Positions 43,854-53,871 of a DNA stretch of 53,871 nt are shown one piece after another. The notes beneath the pieces were generated by a model. That model had not been told where the DNA came from. It searched no databases and was given only the letters and a program-made list of their open reading frames with translations. A program made the translations under genes and the position numbers. The first letter of the stretch is position 1. Each line of letters starts with the position of its first letter. Source of the DNA: Adiantum capillus-veneris (lineage: Eukaryota; Streptophyta; Polypodiopsida; Polypodiales; Pteridaceae); assembly GCA_014529385.2 (NCBI GenBank), contig JABFUD020000242.1, forward strand, positions 1 to 53,871, written 5' to 3'.

Positions 43854-45992
43854 TGGTGCAGCCAAAGTCGGTCCCAGCTAGAAAGTGGTCTATGCCAAGC
43901 AAAGGCCGCAAGCAGGTGCAGTGCAGAAGGCTAGGGCAGATACAAAGTCCTAGGCAGCCAAAGGGTAGCGGAAGTGTATGTTTAAAGCGGTTTTTTAGTC
44001 TAAAAGAGCTGCAGGATGGTCTAGATGGGATGGCAGATGAAGGTGTCCGAAATGCCGAGTCAGTGTTCTAGAATGTAGTGTTTAGTGTGCTCTAGAAGCC
44101 GGTCCACGGCTCGTCAAACGGAGCCACCGTGCTCAAAATATTGCAGTTCAAAGATAGACTGTGTAGCAGATCCCCGACGGACAGGACAACTGGGGACAGG
44201 TAGCCCAGACAGGTGTCAGTAGATAGATGCATAGAGTTCGAATTATAGAGCGTGCCTGTTCTCTCGGATTGCCAATAAGAGCTCTGGATAGCAAGTTATG
44301 GCCATCAGAAGTTTTTCCGAGGGCCAGTTATGGAACAAGTCGACCACATCGGAGGATGCGCCATCTGGCATCTTTTTTGCCTTGCCAAGGTTCTCGGTGA
44401 TAGTGTGCATCATGTGGAGCTAGCACAAATCGACGGCACGTCAATCGGATACTCGGTCAACAGGATACAGCAAGATGAAGTCGGGAGCTAATGTCGAGGA
44501 AGGAGTTAGCAGGCGTTTTTTTACCTTTTTTGCGGCCTCGAATCGCGGGCCCGAGGAATTCGGAGTGCGGTGAGCACATGGGAGTTAAAAGTCAAAAACA
44601 TGCTCTGTCGGCCGGGTTTTGCGGCTCAGGGAACCGACCTTTGAGTAGAATATGGCAGGCTTATAGAGTAGGGCCAAAACAATGAGTGTGGAAGATTTTT
44701 TTTTACAAGGCCTTGGAGGTCATTCTAGGAGAGGGCGCCCCAGCTGCTGCCACGTGGCAGTTGGAAGGCCCCATATGTGCAGGCACAAGGTTGAAGGGAA
44801 GAGTATATGGTCCAGAGCGAGGCCGCCTTGTAGTGTATCACGAAGGAGGCGAGCTCCTTTGACTTAGGCTATGGCTTGGGCTCGTGGCTCTGTGCGAGCT
44901 GCACTCAGCGACCCATGGGCACGAGCAGGCGCCTAGTCAGTGATGCACGGTGGCCATCTTGCCCTGTGGCGAGCTCGTTGTGGAAGCCATGGTGGTCGGC
45001 GCAGTAGTGACGTGGCGTGCCCGCCAGGGAACAGTTCCCGTGCCCGACCCTTGAGGCCCCAAGTGTTTTTGAGGATAAGCTTCCGCCCCCATTAGCGAGG
45101 TCGCTAATGCTCGGGTTCAAGGAGCAGGGGATGGTTCCCGCAGAGACGAGGAGAGGGAGAGTATAGTCGTCCCGAGCCAAGGAGCCCAGTCAAATGCAAA
45201 GGGATAAGCCCCATAGGAGACAAGTCCAAGAGCAAAGAGAAAGAGTAAGGGGCCACCATATGTACAAAGGGGTGGGCGGGCCCATTTCAAAGCCGGGCAA
45301 AGTCCAAATGGCGACCAAGAAGACAAGTGAGAAGTGGGCCAAGTGCAAAGAGAGCAAGAGAGAGCAGAGGAAAAAAGTAAAGCGGTTCCCCCCTTCCTAA
45401 AGATGCCAAATGTGAATGCCAGATGGGCCAATAAAAGGGTAGTTTCCAAAGATGAAAGTCTCCCCCTATAAAAGTTAAATTTTAATCAAATTAGGGGCTT
45501 TTTTGGTGCCGTTTGAAGCCTGCAAAGTGGAGTTCTCTGACAAGCTAACCCCTTTGTAACTTTTTCTTGAAAATGACCATGGTGATGGCAGTGCAAGCGG
45601 GTGTACATGCCTTTTGAAGTGCAATCAAGCCGCCGTTGCCCCCTCTTGTTGTTGTTTCCCCTTCCCCCCTTCTCTTTCTCCTGCTTTCATGTTTTCCATC
45701 GGTGCCGGCTGTGGATGTGTGTGCCCCCGGACCGACAGTGTTTTGTGTGAGAGAGTGAGATTGAGCGGCTGTGAGCGTGTGCAAGGGTGGAGACAGACCG
45801 TGGCAGTAGGTGTGCTTTGTGTGGCGGATTTGTGGAGTGTGTGGATAGTGGAAATTGAGCAGGTGGTTGTCTGCTAGTGTAAAGTGTGTTTTTGAAGGTG
45901 TTTTTCGAGAGGATAGGGGTGATGTGGATACCCTAAGCTATAGAGAGGCCCTTGTGTTTGTGCCGGGCGTGTTCCCCCATTCTCCCTCTCCA
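43854..45992 (+). repeat. Element 4 3' LTR, right copy
   Basis: 2139 bp, the same length as the left copy, including the 1-kb extra segment at 44127-45149 and its attagcga hairpin (45091-45108). Confidence 0.92.
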
Positions 45993-45996
45993 ACGT

Positions 45997-47097
45997 CGAG
46001 GCTCGCTCAGGACATGTATTGAATGTATGCCCTGTTTGGAAACATTTGAAGCATCCGCCTTCTTGTAACAAGGCATCTCGTTGACGTTGTGTCAGACGAG
46101 GCCGTTCAGGTTGGTTTTCACGGGATTCCCAAGAATTTGTTCGTTGTTGCCGGGAGTTCTAGTTAGTGGCCGGAGGTTCTTCTGTGGTAAACTCCAACTT
46201 TCCTTTCATGAGCTTGTAGCCGACCGTGGCATGGTCCATAAGCTCTTGCATGGTAGAGACTTGCTTGGAGAGACAATATTCCTACAATGGTGATGGTAGC
46301 CCAATGGTGTAGCGCTCGCACTGGTCCTCCAAGGGAATGAACTTAAAGGACACCGGAAGGTACACGTCGAGAAACCTTTGGTTATAGTCGTCCATAGTTT
46401 CGGTGGCAAGCATTTTCAAGTTGCCCCACTGCCAAAATCTGGACTTCAAACATCGAAGTCATGCAGCTACGCGCAAAAACTGTCTTGAAAGCTTGCCAGG
46501 TCCTTGGAGCATGCGGTTGTGTCGCGATTGAACTCCACCATTGCGTAGCATTATCTTTAAGAAATCCCATTGCTCGAGAAATCTTGGATTCTTCTGTATA
46601 GTTCCCCAAAGTATAGATGTTGTTGAATTGCTGTAGGAACTGCAATGCTTTCTTGCGATCTTTGACCCCGGAAAAGTGAAAAATTTGATTGTCGTGCCAC
46701 CATCTTTGGAATCTTTGGGTTGGCTAGGCACATATCCCAGGTATGGATATTAAGGGTATCCATATGGGCTCCAAACATTGTAGCCTGGTGGCGGTGGTGG
46801 TGGAGGTGGGGGCAATGGCAGTGGCAAAGGCGGTTGCATTGGATCAGGGTCAGATGACTGCACCATATTCATGAAGTCTCCCCCGATTGGAACAGACGGT
46901 TGAGAAGGTTGCCGGTTGGAAGCTCTCGTACTTTCTGGTGCCGGAGGAGGAGGTACCACCTGGGGCATCAGAGGGGGTAACAAGTAGCTCAAAAATTGTT
47001 GAAAACTTTGCAGCATCGGAAGATTCTGCTGAGGATGCCGCAAAAGAATGTCGTGAAGCTCGTTGAGCAGAAACTGCAAATATTCTGTTGAATCCAT
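45997..47097 (-). pseudogene. Element 3 gag, right copy
   Basis: ATG at 47097 on the minus strand. Proline-rich tract, capsid pieces and intact zinc knuckle as in 10904-12008. Confidence 0.85.
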
Positions 47098-47313
47098 GAA
47101 TTCCAAGTCTTGGGTTCTTTATGGCTTATGCCCTGTAAGACAGCGATGAAGAAGGGAGCACGCCCGATGCGCGATGAAGTAAGGGTGGGAGTGGCTAATA
47201 AGTCCGGGGTCGGAGGCCGAAGATACCTCAAATAAGATTCCACTAGCTCTGTTTGCTCTTTTGTAGGACCGGTATGCTTTCAGAAAAGCACACGCCTGAT
47301 GCTTTGATACCAC

Positions 47314-47946
47314 TGTCACAAGACGGGCATCACGTGCCAATAGAAAAGAACACACTGAACAGACTTTTAGCACTTCAATAACAGCTGAACTGAAAGAGAG
47401 AGACGACACGCGACACGGAGTGGCGGAATTCCACCCCAAAGAGTATTGGCCCCAAACGTCAGCGCTCCTTTCGGTATTTCTTTATATTGCATCAACACAG
47501 TACAAGCCGGTACTCCAGACTTTGCACCTTCTCCAGGAAGCATGCCAGAGAATGAGTTCTAACCTCATATTTAGAGACCCTTGGCTTGAAAACCATTTTA
47601 CATGAAAAGCCTTCAAACTCAAAAGCTTCTGGTCCAAAAAGCAATGCCAAAAATTGTCAGCGTAATTTACGGAAATCCGTACAGCTGTCACGTCATCAGC
47701 CAACGCAAAACACGGAAATCCATACAGCCTGCCACGTCATCATGTCAGCCCAATTCGAAAACTGCCACGTCATCAGCTGCGGGTCCTGCTTTTATTTTAA
47801 TCTTTATGTCACTTGGGGCCCCATCGGACGGCATAAGTTGGTAGGACTTCTTTTGTAACTTGCTCTTCTTAGGGTTTAGGCCCCTCGGTCGGCATCAATA
47901 AGTTGGCTCCATTCTTTAGGCTTTGACACGTCAACAGTTTGTGACA
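47314..47946 (-). repeat. Element 3 5' LTR, right copy
   Basis: 633 bp, mirror of 10055-10687, with the primer site complement gctttgatacca at 47301-47312. Confidence 0.93.
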
Positions 47947-47951
47947 GCTCT

Positions 47952-48512
47952 TGTAGGCAATGACATGGCCTTCTTGCATTAAGACTGCACCCAAACTATG
48001 ACCACAAGTATCACAATATACTTCAAACGACTTCTGCAAATCGGGCAAAGTCAAAAATTGATCCTGTAGTCAAATTCTGTTTCAATTCCTGAAAGGCAGT
48101 CACTACTGTGGATCCCCACGAGAAAAGGACTCCTTTCAATGTCGACCAATGCAAAGGGGTAAACAACCTCTGCAATCTTTCTGATGAACCGCCTATAAGA
48201 AGAACTTAAGCCCAAGAAGCTTTCAACTTCATGGACATTTTCCAAATCGGGCCAATCACGGATAATCTCTATCTTGGCCGGATCCATCTACACTCGTGCT
48301 ATTGAGACAATGTGTCCCGAACACGTGGCTCGGCTCACACGGTAAGGTATTCGGTTCGGTGGTGTGATTCCGAGTATCAAATCTATAGTATGATCCTTAG
48401 GACGAGCGGGTGATAACTCGCCTGGCAGGCCTTCTGAAAAGCAATCAGTCTGAGTGTGGAGAAAATCTTGGTGTTCTTTGTTCATGTCAAAACATATTCG
48501 ACCTTTATTCAT
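47952..48512 (-). pseudogene. Element 2 RNase H N-piece and RT remnant, right copy
   Basis: Mirror of 9489-10049, with the same deletion of the RT palm. Confidence 0.85.
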
Positions 48513-48519
48513 CGTTCAG

Positions 48520-48900
48520 CTCTCTCCAAAAGAGTAAAGAAACTGAAATTCATCAAGTACAATCTCTGAGCCCTTCTTTTGTCAAAGTCGCTTTCTCGAC
48601 CCGGTAGTCAACCACGGCGTTGTTCTTGTGGTACCAAGGGATTCCGAGTAGAACGTCAACCTTCCAAGGCCATTACGTAGAACTCCTCGTGCCCTAAACA
48701 CCCCTGTCATTGCAAACAAAGTTTGCCAATGCTCGGTGTAATCATTAATGGAAGCATCACGTCCGGGTGCCACTGGAACTACCTCCGCCCGTGGCCTTAG
48801 CCTATCGAGCGTAATTCCAAATCGAGCCGCCAATTCCGAGTGATAAAGTTGGCCTTGGTTCCTTCATCAAAGAGAAAATAGAGGGCTTCCTGATCCTTCA
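48520..48900 (-). pseudogene. Element 2 protease remnant, right copy
   Basis: Mirror of 9100-9480. Confidence 0.68.
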
Positions 48901-48984
48901 CTTTGCCCCAAAAGCAGCAAAGTTTGTACTTTCATTCATTTGATTCGGTTCAGGCCCCACACAATGTGGTACCAGTTCTGCTTT

Positions 48985-50526
48985 TTATCTGCCTTCTCCA
49001 CCACGTCCCTCAGCTGCTTTAGAACTTTCTGGCCTTTCTTCATCCTGTTCATTCGGTGCCTTGTTAGGGCACTTCACGGAGATATGCCCAATTTCCCCGC
49101 ATTCAAAGCACTTCCCCTCCTTTATGTAGAGAGCCCTCTCTTGAGGATTAACCTTGGGTCGTGCATCCTTGTCTTTCTGTTCTGGGTTGCTCTTTCTCTT
49201 TCTACTTTCATTTTTCGAAGTCTGTTCGGCTCTTTGCGTCATGATCTCATATGTGGGGTAGGTCAGACTGCCATAGTGAATGGCAAAACCCCGTTTCGCA
49301 TGACTCATCAACTCCTGAATGGAAGCTAACTTTTGTTCTAAGCAGTGATCTCGGATCTCTGAGGTAGACCCAAGGTAAACCGCTCAATCTGTTCCTTGAA
49401 CGAGATCTTCTTAAATGAAGAGGCGGGTAGAAAAGAGCTCCAGAATCTCTCGCAATAAGCGTCCACTGAATCCTTCTTGGTCATTTGAAGATGGTTCCAA
49501 GCAATTCGTATGTCACGTTCATGCTCTCAAATCAGCCAAGAAGAAATAAAAAGCCTCTTGAATTTCAGCCATTTAACTGGCGTTGTCTTGTTTAATAGAA
49601 GCGTGGACCACCAAGTTCGAGCATTCCCCTTAAAGTAAGAGGCAGCTCTCCGAATCTTAAGAGTGCTCTAAGTAACGCCCTCCAGAGAAAGCGATGTCAA
49701 ACTGTTGTATAAAAGACAAAGCCTTCGAAGCATCTCTATAACCAGAAAACCTGTCAAATTTAATTGACTGTCCACATTTTTTAAACTCTCGGACTTTCTT
49801 GCTTTTGTCTTCCAGAAAGTCATACTGGTTGGCTTTATAAAAATTCTTCTTCTTTGCATAAAAGATGTTGTCATTCAAGTCTGAACTATCTGAAGACGAG
49901 TCCTCCGTAGAACTGTCAAATACGGGGCGAGATTTAGACTTCTTTTCCTTTTTCTTGCCTTTTCCGAAGCTTTGCTTTTTGCCTTTTCTGTCTTCTTTGC
50001 TCGAGTCGGATGAGCTAGAAGAACTGTCAGAAGAAGAAGAAGAAGAAGAACTGGGTACTCCTTCAAATCGAACACGCTTCTTCTGCTTTCTTGCCGATTC
50101 AAAAGTAGACTCACGACCCAAATAACCCGGGAAGTCATCGCCTTTCTTCTGCTCTTTGTCGTGCTTTTTTAGCTTTGTTTTGTTGCGCGTCCAAAAGCTG
50201 AGCAATTCGTGTATCAACCACCTCTTCTAATTCTTGCTCTGTGTACATCCTGGGAGTAGGAGGTTTCTTGGGTGGTTCTACAGTCTGCCGCCACTGCGCG
50301 TGCATCTCCTCGAAAGAGGTCTTGCTCATATATTTTGCAAATTTTGGATCCTTCGCAAAATTGAGCATCATCTTCGTTGCATCGCCGATCAATCGTTGAC
50401 GCTCCATCTCTTCGAGCTCCACTTGAGTAGGCCAAGCGGGCCATACTCCTCGCGTGAATCTTCGTTGTGATCCCTTCCCGCATCTCCGAATGCAGAGGGA
50501 GTCGACTGATCTTTGCCTGAAGCCAT
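48985..50526 (-). pseudogene. Element 2 gag, right copy
   Basis: ATG at 50526. One C fewer near 50438-50442 (ggcccgcttgg for ggcccgccttgg) shifts the frame after about 30 codons, unlike the left copy. The zinc knuckle at about 49068-49109 is intact. Confidence 0.83.
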
Positions 50527-50595
50527 AAATGCCGCGGAAAAAAAATAGGGATCGGATTTCCCGTAGAAGAGAAATCGGTCGTGCTCTGATACCAA

Positions 50596-50979
50596 TGTAA
50601 CAGACTTGGACACTCCAAGTCAAGAATCTACCGCGACAGCACAAATAAATACTTCAAAACAGTTCACAGTTCACAATTGATTCGACACTGGCCCCGCGGA
50701 GTTCTGTGCCTAGAGATATTGGCCCCAAAGACTGACACCCCTTTCGATATTTCTTTTTGTAGTAAAATGAGTTCAAAGTACAAGAGTGCGGGCAGGCGCT
50801 CACACTCAAACTCTGCATCCAGATGCTCTGAGTTGTGAGAAGCCTGCTCACATATTTAAAATTACAAGGGATGCCGCAAAAGCTGAAAATCAAAAGCTTT
50901 TAAAATAAAGGAAAAGCTTTCTCACAAGCTCTCTTGAGCCCCCCATATAAAGCAAAGGAGCTCTCTCTGTCACGTGACA
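50596..50979 (-). repeat. Element 2 5' LTR, right copy
   Basis: Mirror of 7021-7404, with the primer site complement gctctgatacca at 50583-50594. Confidence 0.8.
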
Positions 50980-51441
50980 CATCCAACCCTATGTGTCCGT
51001 GGACAAGCTACAACATGATCAGGGTTCAGTTCAGTCAAGTCAGTCTAGAATAGGAAGTGATCTGGCACTTTTGTGAGTCTGTTCGTAGACCATGCATGTC
51101 CAGACACTAAGATTAGATGCATATCCTCTGGTTGCACAAAGCATGACCATCAGATTCCAGTCAGATCCCATCAGTAGCATTTTTACAGTGCATAGGCCTA
51201 TTTTTGACATTTTTCACTTATTATTTTTAAGTGACTTTTGTTGAAAAGTAGGTAGGGCAATTTTGCTAAGCTAATATATAAGCAAACCAGAGTTAGCACT
51301 TTCTAGCAGAAGAGGCAGCAGGAGCACTCCCTCAACAGGCAACTTCTCAGCAAAACCCCAAGCCCTAGCGTTTTTGCTTGACAGCATAAAGCTAGCGTTT
51401 TTGGATCAGATCAGCCCTGGCGTGTTGGTGCACAGCAGATC
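50980..51441. other. Mirror copy of unassigned DNA between elements 1 and 2
   Basis: Reverse complement of 6559-7020. Nothing further recognised. Confidence 0.8.
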
Positions 51442-52735
51442 TGTCACAAAACAGGAGCGTACACGAGCACTTAGAAATCTGAAAATTATAATACTTTGCA
51501 AAAGGGAGAGAAGGGAGAAGATCGACACAGTATTGGGGACCAGAAGATGGGCTGGTTCCCACCCGTTAAGAGTATTCTTTTATTCAGGGAGAATTCTTAT
51601 ACAAGCACGAGAATCCGAGGAAACCCCTCCGTTCTGTAATCTTAGACCCGTAGGTCATGCTTTCCCGTAAAGGGCTTGGGCACAAGGCCGTTCCTTCCCG
51701 TGAGGGACTTAGCTGCGAAGCCTACTTTCCCATGAGGGACTTACGCATGAAGCTGTAGTTTCCCGTAAAGGGCCTTCCCGTAAGACGGGAGATTCCTGCA
51801 AAACAAATAACACAGAGTAACAATTCTCAATGCGTATCAACACCTTATACCTGTCGCTCCTTGCTCGGAGAATCGACCTCTGTACTCAGTCGTCACGCGA
51901 ACACTTGCAGTTTCCGTCGCCAGTCTTTGCTCCAGAATCCCAGCGCTTGCACTTTCTGTTGCTTTCGGCATCTCCAAACTGAAACACTGGCTACCCTTTT
52001 ATAGGGTCTGACACCTGGCAGAAATAGGGGTCCAAAAGCAGAGCTTGGCGCTCCTAGAGAGAGGAGAGAGAAAATCGCGTTTTCTAGAGAGAGGAGAGAG
52101 AGATCACAATTCAGCCCCCCCTGCGTTGGTTTTAGCGCTGGCTTTTTTATAAGAGCCTTACTTGCTTTATTTTATTAATAAAGGGGCCGGTCACTTAAAA
52201 GTGACTGGTCACTTTATAAAATAAAGTGTGAACCTGTTCAAACTTTAAAAACTCACTCAGTTAATGAAAACAATGCTACACGAACACATTCCAGGCGTCC
52301 CCGGGTGCAGGACACGACACAGATGCAATGCAGACACAGACTCCTCGCGGGAAAACATCTGTCCTCCTGCGACTGTTCCTGCTTTTCGTAAAAAGCTTCA
52401 TTGAACCCATCTTTATTCTTGTGCTTGCGTTCTTACGCGTATTTTCTTACTCAGTTCGGATTTCTTCCTTAGCCTACGGGATGCCCCCTTACTGATGCAC
52501 CCGTCACCCATCATGTGACACATCAGGGGCACTCGTAACCCGGCCCTTTCCACCGAACTTATGGAAACTCCTTCGCGATGTTTACCGTCACCCATCAAAT
52601 GACACATCAGAGTTTGTCCGTTCTTGATGGCAGTTCCTGTAGCTACAATCTTTTAACAGTTCTTAGTGCACATAATAAAATATCCTAAAAAAGAGATTAA
52701 TCATTAAAAATAAGAAAATAGTCCAATTAGCAACA
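51442..52735 (-). repeat. Element 1 3' LTR, right copy
   Basis: Mirror of 5265-6558, including the ACGGGAAAG array, the TATA box (complement at about 51995-52003) and the U3 repeats. Confidence 0.86.
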
Positions 52736-52747
52736 TCCCTCTGGCTT

Positions 52748-53089
52748 CTAAACAGTTGACCTCAACTGTAGTGCTTGGACATATACCTCCAGTATCTCGA
52801 GATAAGCTGCTAATTCCTCCTGCGTCATCCATTGAGCATCTAGATTCGAATAGTTCTTAAACCTAACCAAATACTTCCGTGTTCTCTTCCCGGATTTGAG
52901 AGACCGCTCCTGATGACTTACTATCTGCTCCGGTTGGAGTATTTCTTCTGTCTCCTCAACCTCAGGAGGTTCCTCAGCGCTAGGCTTGCTCGAAGGCAGT
53001 CCCACATACGGCCGGAGTAAACTGACATGGAAAGTATTATGGATCTTCCAATTAGGCGGTAGCTCTAATCGGAAAGTGACATCATTCAC
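52748..53089 (-). pseudogene. Element 1 chromodomain, right copy
   Basis: Same chromodomain as 4911-5252. The stretch is cut at its start by a frameshift near 53125 (one C fewer than the left arm), so the GPF module falls in another frame. Confidence 0.9.
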
Positions 53090-53871
53090 TCGCTCAGTGA
53101 TCTTAAACGGCCCATAATAACGGTAGAAAGTTTTACCACCTTCCCCTTATGAGACGCTTGTTTCTTAAGTCTTGCCTTCTCAACCTTGAGTAAGAATAAC
53201 TGTCCGACTGTTAAGTCGAGATTCCTCCTGTGCTTGTCTGCAGCTTTCTTATGCTTTTCCTGAGAGCGTAGAATAGCTCTCCTAACTTGCCCGTAGGCTG
53301 TGTCCAAATCCCGGGCAAATTCATCTGCTGCAAAGATCTTATCCTTAGTTAAAAGGATGGGTGGAAGCAAAGGCTTACCATAGAGAATCTCAAAAGGTGC
53401 TTTCCCCGTCGATGAGTGTATGGTATTGTTATACGCATACTCGACAAGAGGCAAATATTTCTCCCAGTCAGATTGCCGGTCTGACACATAAGCTTTTAAC
53501 ATATCCAATATTGTGGAATTGGCTATCTCACTTTGCCCGTCCGTTTGAGGATGGTAGGCAGATGAAAAATTCAGCTTTGTACCAAATTATCCATCAAGGC
53601 ACGCCAAAAATTTCTGCCATGCGAGGATCTCGATCACTCACAATAGACTTAGGCATTCCATGATGCTTAAAGATCTGTGCTAGAAAGACCCTAGCCATAT
53701 GATCTGCTTTGATCGTTTTCTTGACTGGTATGAAGTGTGCTTGCTTGCTAAACCTGTCCACAATGGTCCAGATCGCGTCATTTCCAGTCTGAGTTCTAGG
53801 GAGGTCCATGATGAAGTCCATGGCAATACTTTCCAAGGTTCATTAGGCACAGGCAAAGGTTGTAGCAACCC
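53086..53871 (-). pseudogene. Element 1 integrase, right copy, cut by window end
   Basis: Core and C-terminal joint of the integrase. Near 53143 it has one more G than the left arm, which keeps the joint open. It also lacks single bases near 53587, 53621 and 53834 relative to the left arm, which break the core. It ends at the window edge before the zinc domain. Confidence 0.9.

Larger units (their letters stand above)
37459..45992 (+). mobile_element. Element 4 (Tat-like), right copy
   Basis: Plus-strand copy: 5' LTR 37459-38582, 3' LTR 43854-45992, target copies acgt at 37455-37458 and 45993-45996. About 33 bases shorter than the left copy, mostly through losses in 43552-43720. Confidence 0.93.
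35451..47946 (-). mobile_element. Element 3, right copy
   Basis: LTRs 35451-36083 and 47314-47946, target copies gctct on both sides (35446-35450, 47947-47951). Split by element 4 at 37459-45992. Confidence 0.94.
51442..53871 (-). mobile_element. Element 1, right copy (3' part only)
   Basis: 3' LTR, chromodomain and most of the integrase in mirror order. The window ends inside the integrase. Confidence 0.94.

Overview
This 53.9-kb window comes from a land-plant nuclear genome. I found no host gene, rRNA or tRNA gene. Apart from a few short stretches of unassigned DNA it is long terminal repeat (LTR) retrotransposon sequence, stacked by nested insertion and then folded into a giant inverted repeat. 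The plant assignment rests on initiator-methionine-tRNA primer sites (tggtatcagagc type), a Ty3/gypsy chromovirus with a C-terminal chromodomain, and a Tat-like Ty3/gypsy element with a second, archaeal-type RNase H. The species cannot be told from the sequence.

Layout. Positions 1-6558 are chromovirus 1 (5' LTR cut by the window edge, gag, PR-RT-RNase H-integrase-chromodomain, complete 3' LTR). 6559-7020 is unassigned. 7021-28009 is element 2, a decayed chromovirus-like element that lost its RT core and was split twice. Element 3 (10055-22584, target duplication agagc) sits in its RNase H. Element 5 (23349-25955, target duplication atcac/attac) sits in its integrase. Element 3 is itself split in gag by element 4 (12009-20575, opposite strand, target duplication acgt), the Tat-like element. 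28010-28982 is unassigned repeated DNA. At 29004-29021 the sequence turns round, and 29022-53871 is the reverse complement of 4126-29003, with every nested element, junction and target duplication repeated in mirror order. The right edge of the window cuts the mirror copy inside the integrase of chromovirus 1.

History. Element 2 is older than its guests. Element 3 entered element 2 and element 4 entered element 3. Element 5 entered element 2 independently. The inverted duplication, whether biological or an assembly product, is later than all of them. Removing elements 3, 4 and 5 with one target copy each rejoins the interrupted reading frames, which confirms the junctions. All coding regions carry frameshifts or stops, so nothing here looks autonomous today.

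Two observations deserve most attention. First, the palindrome of about 49.7 kb: its arms differ mainly by one-base homopolymer indels that cluster at the axis, near the right end and at 43.55-43.72 kb, which points strongly to a fold-back read or assembly artefact, although a recent genomic palindrome is not excluded. Second, the LTRs of element 5 carry an unusually regular array of about 26-30 ten-base units of alternating GAA/TTC heat-shock-element type directly upstream of a TATA box. This predicts a heat-responsive retrotransposon promoter.
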